Assembly: GCA_016207515.1 (NCBI GenBank)
Contig: JACQPN010000021.1
Location: 1 to 64,000, forward strand
From: Euryarchaeota archaeon
GTDB taxonomy: Archaea; Thermoplasmatota; SW-10-69-26; JACQPN01
Length of the DNA: 64,000 bases
Reading direction: 5' to 3'
The position numbers were made by a program, and so were the translations under genes. The notes under the pieces were generated by a model, which had not been told where the DNA came from, made no database searches, and saw only the letters and a program-made list of their open reading frames with translations. Below are positions 58,147 through 64,000 of this stretch, one piece after another. How positions within the stretch are numbered: position 1 is the stretch's first letter; every line of letters begins with the position of its first letter.

Positions 58147-58881
58147 TCAAGGCGCGATGTCAGTTATCGCGTACTGGCGTAATACCGTCGTGGCGTCGCC
58201 AAGCGCCACCGGGGCGCCGTCGCGTAGGTAGAGCGCCTTGTTGCAGTACTTCTCGACCGCCTGCCAATCGTGGGAGACGAAGACCATGGTCCCGCCGCCC
58301 GCCCTGAACTCGTCGAAGAACTGGAGGCACTTCTCCCGGAACTGGGCATCGCCCACGGCCAGGACCTCGTCGACGAGTATTATCTCGTTCCTGCTCTGCG
58401 CCGCGACGGCGAACGCCAGGCGCATCGTCATCCCGGCGCTAAGGTTCTTGAGCTTCGCCCGCCTGAAGCGGTGCAACTCCGCGAAATCGAAGATGTCGTC
58501 CAGGTGGTCTTTGACCTCGCGCCGACGAAGCCCGATTATCGTGCCGTAGAGTATCGCGTTGTCCTCCGCCGTGAGATCGGGCTGGAACCCGACGCCGAGC
58601 GCGAGAAGCGGCGTCATCCGGCCCTCCACTTTGATGCGCCCCGATGTCGGGCGGAGTATCCCCGCGATGAGGCGAAGGAGTGTCGACTTCCCGCCACCGT
58701 TACGCCCCACGACACCCAACGAGTCGCCAGATCGGAGGTCGAACGAGACGTCGCGTAACGCCCACACCTGGTCGGCGGTCGCATCGCCCTTGCGCTGCGC
58801 CAACGACTCGAAGAACGTCGTCTTCTTCTCACGAGGGATAAGGAAACGCTTCGAGACGTTCTCGGCGACGATTCGTGCCAT
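58147..58881 (-). CDS. ABC transporter ATP-binding subunit, polysaccharide export type (Wzt/TagH-like)
   Basis: The 244-aa ATPase has Walker A GRNGGGKST, Q-loop VGFQPDLTAED, signature NLSAGMTMRLAF (LSxGM is typical of Wzt/TagH/KpsT), Walker B IILVDEVLAVGD and the switch His (FVSHD). It lacks the C-terminal carbohydrate-binding extension of long Wzt proteins. ATG 58881 has an excellent SD (GGAGGTG, 6 nt upstream) and starts 2 nt after the permease stop, so the pair is co-translated. Together they likely flip or export a lipid-linked polysaccharide or teichoic-like polymer. Confidence 0.93.
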   Translation of the reverse strand: MARIVAENVSKRFLIPREKKTTFFESLAQRKGDATADQVWALRDVSFDLRSGDSLGVVGRNGGGKSTLLRLIAGILRPTSGRIKVEGRMTPLLALGVGFQPDLTAEDNAILYGTIIGLRRREVKDHLDDIFDFAELHRFRRAKLKNLSAGMTMRLAFAVAAQSRNEIILVDEVLAVGDAQFREKCLQFFDEFRAGGGTMVFVSHDWQAVEKYCNKALYLRDGAPVALGDATTVLRQYAITDIAP

Positions 58882-58883
58882 CT

Positions 58884-59648
58884 TCACACCTCCTCCGCCA
58901 TGCGCGGCTCGAATTCCCTGAATAGCGCGTAACCGATCACGAGCGTACCGATTGCGATGAACATCATAAGAGCGACCTCCAACACCGCCGGCACCGTGCC
59001 ATGAAGGATCACGTCCCGTAGCGCCGTGAAGAGATGGGTCAGGGGATTGAGCTCCAAGACCCACCGGACGGACACGGGCACGAATTCGAGGGGGTACAGA
59101 ATGGGGGTCGCAAAGAACCCTGCTTGCAAGACGACGCGCCAGATATGCTGGATGTCGCGGAAATAGACGTTCAACGCCGCGACCATCAGGCTCACGCCGA
59201 GCGTGAACGCGAAGAGGAACAAGACGAACAAAGGCGCAAGAGCGCTCACGAGTCCCCCGGCCCCGAGAGCGAACACGAACACGAAGAGTATCCCGAGTTC
59301 CAGAAGCGCCGTCACGAGGGCGGAAAGGCAGGTCGCCGCCACGATGTACTGGCGGGGGACGTAGACGTGCTGCACGAGCCACGGCCTACCGGTGAGGCTC
59401 ACGACCGAAAGCGATGTCCCGATCTCGAAGAGTCGCCAAAGGATGATCCCGAGGAGAAGATAGAGTTGGTAGAAGCGCTCGGTCTCCTCGAGGCCCCGCA
59501 TTATCTGGCTGAAGACCACGTACAGTATCGTGAAGACCAACAAGGGCTCGAGAAGCGACCAGACGAACCCCAACGCCGAGTTCTTGTACCTTATCCGAAG
59601 CTCTGCCATGGTGAGCTCGTAGATGAGGTCCAAGTGCTGCCCGTTCAC
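58884..59648 (-). CDS. ABC-2 type polysaccharide export permease (Wzm/TagG-like)
   Basis: The 254-aa membrane protein has six hydrophobic segments and the family pattern: an N-terminal amphipathic helix with LRIRYKNSALGFVWSLLEPLL (typical KpsM/TagG opening), and the C-terminal half containing VYFRDIQHIWRVVLQAGFFATPILYP and LNPLTHLFTALRD. It forms the channel for the ATPase at 58147. GTG 59648 follows a GAGAGGGG SD and a TATA-like CTATAACTT (about 59693-59701). The flippase-like gene lies divergently, beyond that box. Confidence 0.92.
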   Translation of the reverse strand: MNGQHLDLIYELTMAELRIRYKNSALGFVWSLLEPLLVFTILYVVFSQIMRGLEETERFYQLYLLLGIILWRLFEIGTSLSVVSLTGRPWLVQHVYVPRQYIVAATCLSALVTALLELGILFVFVFALGAGGLVSALAPLFVLFLFAFTLGVSLMVAALNVYFRDIQHIWRVVLQAGFFATPILYPLEFVPVSVRWVLELNPLTHLFTALRDVILHGTVPAVLEVALMMFIAIGTLVIGYALFREFEPRMAEEV

Positions 59649-59727
59649 GGCGGGAAATCCCCTCTCCCCTTCTTGAGCGTAATGGAATAGAAGTTATAGG
59701 CAGAGCCCATAGTGCAAACGAAGGCGT

Positions 59728-60699
59728 GTGAAAAGGAAGCTCGCGATCGCCCTCCTCATTGCAGTCGTCGTCTATTCGTTCGCGGTCGCGCTCTCCGGAG
59801 TGCCCTCGGCCGGGCTTCCGACCCCGCGCCCGGAGACGATCGGCCTTTGCATCGCCATCGTCGCGATCTCCTACGAGGCGCGGGCCCTTCGCTGGGCGGC
59901 GCTACTACGCATCCTGGGAGTCCAGGTGTCCATGCTCGCGGCCCATCGCTCGTACCTTGCCGGCCTCTCGATGGCCGTGACGCCGGGAAAGGCCGGTGAA
60001 CTCCTGAAACCGCATCTACTCGCCGAGAAGGAAGGCGTCAGGATCGAGAAGAGCCTCGCGTGCCTTCTCCTTGAAAGATCCACGGATCTCTTGTCGGCCT
60101 TCGTGATCCTTGCATTGGTTGCGACGACGTTCAACCTAGGCCTATCGGCCATCGCGGCCCTGGCCGCCACCTTCACGTTCGTCCTTTTCACGAGCTCGGG
60201 GAAGTTGCGTATGCTCTTCGGGTTTACTTCGCGCGTCAAGGCGCTTCGAACAGTCTCGGAGGCCGCCTCATCGTCGCTTTCGGAGTTCGAGATCCTGTGC
60301 CGCCCCCGCCCATTCATCCTAGCGCTGCTCATAGCCTCCGTGTCGTGGCTCCTTGAAGCGTCCGTGCTCTACGTATTGCTCCGTGAATTAGGCGCGGCCC
60401 CGACGCTTGCGATCGCGGTCGCCGCCTATTGCCTAGGCTCCATCGCCGGCGCCGTGGCGTTCCTCCCAGGCGGCATAGGACTAGCGGAAGGCGGGATAGC
60501 AGGCACTCTCGTGGTACTCGGCGTCGGCGCGGCCCCAGCGGTTGCCGGCGTCATCCTCGTCCGGCTGTTCACGCTGTGGCTGCCGTTGGCCGTGGGGACG
60601 TTTGCATTGATGCATTGGGTACGACGGGACATCTATGGAAAACTGGGCCTCCGGCGGGATTCAGCGACGCCACGTCCTGAAGAACAGGTCGACAAGTGA
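59728..60699 (+). CDS. LPG-synthase-TM-like (UPF0104) membrane protein, flippase-like
   Basis: The 323-aa protein has about eight membrane helices and the family motifs: RALRWAALLRILG, SMAVTPGKAGELLKPHLL, LLERSTDLLS and LPGGIGLAEGGIAGTLV. These are shared by the transmembrane domain of lysylphosphatidylglycerol synthases and by archaeal proteins proposed to move lipid-linked sugars. No synthase domain is attached. GTG 59728 starts with a basic MKRK and directly precedes the first helix. Surrounded by glycosyltransferase and export genes, a lipid or glycolipid transport role is plausible (inference). Confidence 0.85.
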   Translation: MKRKLAIALLIAVVVYSFAVALSGVPSAGLPTPRPETIGLCIAIVAISYEARALRWAALLRILGVQVSMLAAHRSYLAGLSMAVTPGKAGELLKPHLLAEKEGVRIEKSLACLLLERSTDLLSAFVILALVATTFNLGLSAIAALAATFTFVLFTSSGKLRMLFGFTSRVKALRTVSEAASSSLSEFEILCRPRPFILALLIASVSWLLEASVLYVLLRELGAAPTLAIAVAAYCLGSIAGAVAFLPGGIGLAEGGIAGTLVVLGVGAAPAVAGVILVRLFTLWLPLAVGTFALMHWVRRDIYGKLGLRRDSATPRPEEQVDK

Positions 60700-60731
60700 C
60701 CTGTGACGCCTCACCCGTTTCGCGCCAAGAA

Positions 60732-60741
60732 TCTATAAATA
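60732..60741 (+). promoter_or_regulatory. TATA box of the methyltransferase gene at 60769
   Basis: TCTATAAATA lies 27 nt before ATG 60769. The core CTATAAATACG is shared with the promoter at 63485, which also drives a SAM methyltransferase. Confidence 0.65.
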
Positions 60742-60768
60742 CGCGTCGTCGGGTCGAGTAGGGTCAAG

Positions 60769-62250
60769 ATGCGCCGGCCCACTTCCAAGGAGATAAGCGG
60801 TTTCTACAACGAGCTCTACTCGCACCTTGACAACGCGCACGGCGACCCGACGCTTTCCGATCGCGAGTTCGACGAGGCGCTGGCATCGAAGACAAACTAT
60901 GCGCTTCTCAAGATGACGTGGTGGGAGAAGAAGGCCGTGCGTCGCATCCTCAAGCGGATAGGCGCCAAAGACAAGCGGGTGGTAGACGCGGGCTGCGGTC
61001 CCGGGATTTTGTGGCGGCGTTTCATCAAGGACGCCCGCCCCCGTGAACTTTTCGGCCTCGACATCTCCTTGACTTCGATGAAGGCGTTCGGGGCGGCCGG
61101 AGGCCAAGGCGTCGCCGGCGACATCCAAGCGCCGCCCTTCAAGCCCGCATCCTTCGACGTCGTCATGTGCCTTGACATCGTCGAGCACGTCGTCGGGAAC
61201 CGCGCGAAATCAAAGATCCTCCTCGAGATGGGAAGACTCGTTCGCCCGGGCGGAGTGCTCATGGTCTCGGTGCCGCACATCATGCCCATGCCGAGGGCCT
61301 TCCGGTTCCTTCGACGAAAAAGCGGCCCCATCCGCGAAGAGTTCGCGAACCGGCTCCGTTCGCGCGGGCATCGCTTCGACGCCTTGTTTGCCCCGCTCTT
61401 GACCCGCGTGTTCTGCGTCACCGACGACCTGCAGCGGTTGGGGCTCGTGAAGGCGCGCACGGCATTCTTCGACGACGTCGGCAAAGAAATCGAGATGAGA
61501 TGGCGCATCCCCATCCACGACGAGCTCGAACACGACCAGTGGATCTCGCTCTTCGAGGAAGCGGGGTTTCGCACGCGTGCAGTGGAACCTGCGGGCCTGC
61601 TCGTCCCCGACATCGAAGCCGTGGAAGGATCGCGATGGACGATGTACATCTGGCAGATCGCGCATGCCGTGTTCTCGACGCTCTCGCGCGACGCCCGCTA
61701 CTCGTTCCAACTCATCGCACTGCTCGAACCGACGCCCGCGTTGAGAGAGGTCGAAGACGCGGTCGTCCCGTTCCCCCGCGAGCCGACGCTTCAATCCAGG
61801 ACGGACTTCGAACTCCTTTCTGGGTTTCCGACCGAAGACCACGCGTGGGTGAGCGCCTACGACGCGGCCGTGGCGGCCGGCGCGCAGATCGAAGTGGTCG
61901 CCGCGCCTTCGGAGTTCAAGGCGTTGCTCCGTTGGGCGGTGGAGCCAAGTGCGCTTGAGATAGGAGGAACGGCGCTTCTTGACAAGAAGAGCCGGGCACG
62001 CGTCACGATGGCGATCATCCACAAGGGACGCCTTCCTGACTACCCGGGCCCCGTTCTTGACGAGATACGACGCTCCTTCCGCCTGGTATATGCAAACGAG
62101 GTCTTCGCGATCCTCTCGGCCGACCCCACCGCCCCGACGTTCACGCCAGCGGAGAGCGATCACGCGCGTTCCTTCGAGATCTTGGCGCAGCGGTCGATGG
62201 ACGCCGCGACGGGAACGCAGAAAGCGGTCGCGCCGGTCGCCCAAGTCTAG
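60769..62250 (+). CDS. SAM-dependent methyltransferase with large C-terminal extension
   Basis: Residues 65-200 form a class I methyltransferase: VVDAGCGPGILW (motif I), FGLDIS, DVVMCLDIVEHVV and LVRPGGVLMVSVP. A linker region follows (GHRFDALF... WISLFEEAGF), then about 170 residues (325-493) with no family I recognise, rich in alpha/beta elements (e.g. YDAAVAAGAQIEVVAAP, AKV-type strands). The C-terminal part could be a second, acceptor-recognising domain. TATA at 60732 gives ATG 60769 a near-leaderless start. Located among surface glycan genes, it may methylate sugars or lipids. It overlaps the acyltransferase end by 4 nt. Confidence 0.85.
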   Translation: MRRPTSKEISGFYNELYSHLDNAHGDPTLSDREFDEALASKTNYALLKMTWWEKKAVRRILKRIGAKDKRVVDAGCGPGILWRRFIKDARPRELFGLDISLTSMKAFGAAGGQGVAGDIQAPPFKPASFDVVMCLDIVEHVVGNRAKSKILLEMGRLVRPGGVLMVSVPHIMPMPRAFRFLRRKSGPIREEFANRLRSRGHRFDALFAPLLTRVFCVTDDLQRLGLVKARTAFFDDVGKEIEMRWRIPIHDELEHDQWISLFEEAGFRTRAVEPAGLLVPDIEAVEGSRWTMYIWQIAHAVFSTLSRDARYSFQLIALLEPTPALREVEDAVVPFPREPTLQSRTDFELLSGFPTEDHAWVSAYDAAVAAGAQIEVVAAPSEFKALLRWAVEPSALEIGGTALLDKKSRARVTMAIIHKGRLPDYPGPVLDEIRRSFRLVYANEVFAILSADPTAPTFTPAESDHARSFEILAQRSMDAATGTQKAVAPVAQV

Positions 62251-63413
62251 CTGAGCGCGGGCCGCGCCGCACGTAGTCCGACCCTTAGCCTGTTCACGGG
62301 CGACTCTACGAACGTATAGAAAACGGCCGAGACGCTTGCGCTCGCCAGGAACTGGACCAAGAGGAACCCCAGTAGCCCGAAGGCGGTCGCGCCGGGGACC
62401 GAGTGCACGAGGAACAGGCCCATCGGGAAATGGAGCAGGTACGTCCCATAACTCGTCTTGCCGGCCGCTGTCGCAAGCCTTGATCCCAAATGGGGCCCGA
62501 CGTGTCTTTCGCCGACGGCCAGGGCAAGGACGGTCCCCGAGAAGAACAAGGCCAGAAGCGGCCTCAAGAACGGATCCGCCTCGAGCCCTTCCGTCCAAAC
62601 CGGTGAGAGCGTCGAGCGCGAATCGATGAACAGGAGCGTCGCGGCCGCGCCCGCAAGGCTGCCAAGGAAAAGCCTCGTCGGGGAGAGACCGAATGGCGTG
62701 CGTGACTCGTGCGCGAGCCGGGCCGCCGCCGCACCCAACGCGAAATGGGCGAGAAAGCCGGGCACCGTGCCCGCGAGGACGAACGAACGCACCGGATCCA
62801 AGGGATCGTTGGTCGCCGCCCTCCAGCCCACCGTCGAGACGACGCCCGCCAAGACGAAGATCACCCAACTTTTTTTCCTCACCTGCGCCACGATGAAAGG
62901 CAGGATCAAACACGCTTGGAACTCGACGGCAAGGGTCCAGTACACTGGATTGACGGAGAAGAATGTGGCCGCGTCGAGGTTATGGATGAAAAGCAGGTGA
63001 AGAAGGAGGTCGGTGGCCGGGACCCAGGCTCCGGATACACTGGGGGCGAGTATCAGGGCAAGGGGGATGGAAAGTGCGAAGGCGGGGAATATGCGAAGCC
63101 ACCGGCTGACCATGAAACGACCCAATAGCCCCCGGCCGCCTGTGCGCTGCCCTTCGTAGAGCAACGCACTGCCCAGCAGGAATGCGCTTAGGACGAAGAA
63201 CAGGTCCACGCCGATCCAGCCTCGCGCCAAAATTCCCTCTAGAAACCCCGGTCGCCAACTCGGATCCGTGAGGGAGAAAAGGTAGACGCCGTGGAAGGCC
63301 AAGACGGCCGCGGCCGCTACCCCGCGAAGACCGGAAAGCGCTGGATACATTGGTCGCGATCGAAGCGGGGACCCTGATGAGGCGACGACCGGCTCGCGAG
63401 TCCCGGAGTCCAC
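62247..63413 (-). CDS. Acyltransferase 3 family membrane protein (OafA/YrhL-like)
   Basis: The 388-aa protein has about ten membrane helices and the family hallmarks: LSGLRGVAAAAVLAFHG near the first helix (Arg and catalytic-type His), WIGVDLFFVLSAFLLG, RWLRIFPAFAL and YWTLAVEFQ. These enzymes O-acetylate or otherwise acylate extracellular sugars. GTG 63413 lies about 25 nt after CCTTTATGGG, fitting a leaderless start; ATG 63350, right before the first family motif, is the alternative. It fits the surface-glycan theme of the neighbouring genes. Confidence 0.9.
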   Translation of the reverse strand: MDSGTREPVVASSGSPLRSRPMYPALSGLRGVAAAAVLAFHGVYLFSLTDPSWRPGFLEGILARGWIGVDLFFVLSAFLLGSALLYEGQRTGGRGLLGRFMVSRWLRIFPAFALSIPLALILAPSVSGAWVPATDLLLHLLFIHNLDAATFFSVNPVYWTLAVEFQACLILPFIVAQVRKKSWVIFVLAGVVSTVGWRAATNDPLDPVRSFVLAGTVPGFLAHFALGAAAARLAHESRTPFGLSPTRLFLGSLAGAAATLLFIDSRSTLSPVWTEGLEADPFLRPLLALFFSGTVLALAVGERHVGPHLGSRLATAAGKTSYGTYLLHFPMGLFLVHSVPGATAFGLLGFLLVQFLASASVSAVFYTFVESPVNRLRVGLRAARPALS

Positions 63414-63484
63414 CCCCCCGCAACCCGTGGTCCTCCCATAAAGGCGTGGCCCCGTCGACTCGCGTTCACGGCGCCCGCCGTGAA

Positions 63485-63493
63485 CCTATAAAT
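63485..63493 (+). promoter_or_regulatory. TATA box of the right-edge methyltransferase gene
   Basis: CCTATAAATACGG lies about 28 nt before GTG 63521 and closely matches the box at 60732. Confidence 0.65.
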
Positions 63494-63520
63494 ACGGTGC
63501 CCTTCGTAACGGAGGCCATC

Positions 63521-64000
63521 GTGTCAGAGACGTCGATGGTCGCGGCGCAAAAGGAGGTCGCCGCCCGCCGGACCGCTGCCCTCTCCGTCGAGGCCGTCAT
63601 CGAGTACGCGGCAAGTTATGGGCACTTGAAGGGCCGCACGGTCCTTGACGTGGGTTGCGGGCCCGGGATCGGTGCCATCCACTTCCGTTGCCTCGGCTAT
63701 TCGGTCGTGGGACTAGATATCGATCCGTCCATGTTGAAGGCGGCGCGGGACCTCGGCGTGGAATGTGTGCGCGGGGACGCGCAGGCGCTTCCGTTCAAGA
63801 CGGCATCGTTCGACAACGTGCTGAGCTTCCACGTGATCGAGCACGTGTCGGCGCCCGACACGATGGTCTCCGAGATGCGGCGCACGGCGCGTGGAACGAT
63901 CGCGATAGTGACTCCGAACCGCGACGGGCCGCATCGCGACTCCGATTCGCACGTGCACGAGTTCGGCCTCGAGGACCTCGCCGCGGTCTTGAGGGACGAG
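63521..64000 (+). CDS. SAM-dependent methyltransferase, partial (runs off right edge)
   Basis: GTG 63521 follows GGAGG (63511-63515) and a TATA box. The 160 visible residues contain a class I methyltransferase core: VLDVGCGPGIGAIHF (motif I), VVGLDIDPSMLKAA, GDAQALPFKTASFDNVLSFHVIEHV and IAIVTPNRDGPH. It is a type 11-like methyltransferase; the C-terminus lies beyond the window. Its promoter core matches that of the methyltransferase at 60769, and it continues the surface-modification cluster. The substrate is unknown. Confidence 0.88.
   Translation, partial: MSETSMVAAQKEVAARRTAALSVEAVIEYAASYGHLKGRTVLDVGCGPGIGAIHFRCLGYSVVGLDIDPSMLKAARDLGVECVRGDAQALPFKTASFDNVLSFHVIEHVSAPDTMVSEMRRTARGTIAIVTPNRDGPHRDSDSHVHEFGLEDLAAVLRDE

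Noticed and set aside
61210-62913. 567-codon minus-strand frame across the methyltransferase and acyltransferase genes
   Set aside because: Off-frame with both real genes and without any recognisable motif.
1-64000. CRISPR arrays, transposases, integrases and rRNA genes
   Set aside because: No regularly spaced direct repeats, no recombinase-like protein and no conserved rRNA segments were seen on either strand.

Overview
The window looks like a chromosome segment of a GC-rich, respiring, proteolytic archaeon, most likely euryarchaeal and perhaps Thermoplasmatota (lineage is inference). Archaeal markers are FAICAR synthetase PurP, FEN1 with a PCNA-binding tail, a family B DNA polymerase with DTDG motif C, Nep1, a geranylgeranyl-reductase-family flavoprotein, TATA boxes about 25-30 nt upstream of starts (often leaderless), and PGF-CTERM-like tails on exported proteins. 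No rRNA, tRNA, CRISPR array or transposase was seen.

Layout. 0.3-6.3 kb: housekeeping genes (coiled-coil protein, truA, purP, ygfZ-like, nep1) with two exported proteins between them. 6.3-30.7 kb: an exoprotein island with a BNR-repeat lipoprotein, an S15-type hydrolase, an M14 carboxypeptidase, beta-helix proteins, two paralogous S8 proteases, a lamin-tail protein, three related OmpL47/Ig-like proteins and a multi-domain CarboxypepD_reg protein. A PolB gene sits inside it. Several of these genes have G/C-rich hairpin plus T-tract terminators and structured 5' leaders. 30.7-37.3 kb: zinc ribbon, formate-THF ligase, Pcm, FEN1, beta-carbonic anhydrase and a CaCA-type exchanger.

37.5-43.3 kb is the most unusual part. 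An ATPase built like the bacterial proteasomal ATPase ARC/Mpa (coiled coil, two OB folds, AAA) is followed by a UDG-like Fe-S protein. Next comes a winged-helix regulator with palindromic operators over its own start, in an operon with an unmistakable Pup-ligase (PafA/Dop) homologue and two tiny hydrophilic ORFs. A presenilin-type intramembrane protease follows. Together these suggest a pupylation-like protein-tagging and degradation module in an archaeon; the modifier itself is not proven.

43.5-55.4 kb: small membrane protein, orphan DNA methyltransferase, a GlcD-GlcF fusion dehydrogenase with a 41-aa zinc ribbon, malate dehydrogenase, a Kelch/Fn3 exported protein and an etfB-etfA-fixCX operon passing electrons from flavin dehydrogenases to quinone. 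55.4-64.0 kb: membrane lipid and surface glycan functions (GGR-type reductase, GT4 glycosyltransferase, ABC export pair, flippase-like protein, two SAM methyltransferases, acyltransferase). The last methyltransferase runs off the window.
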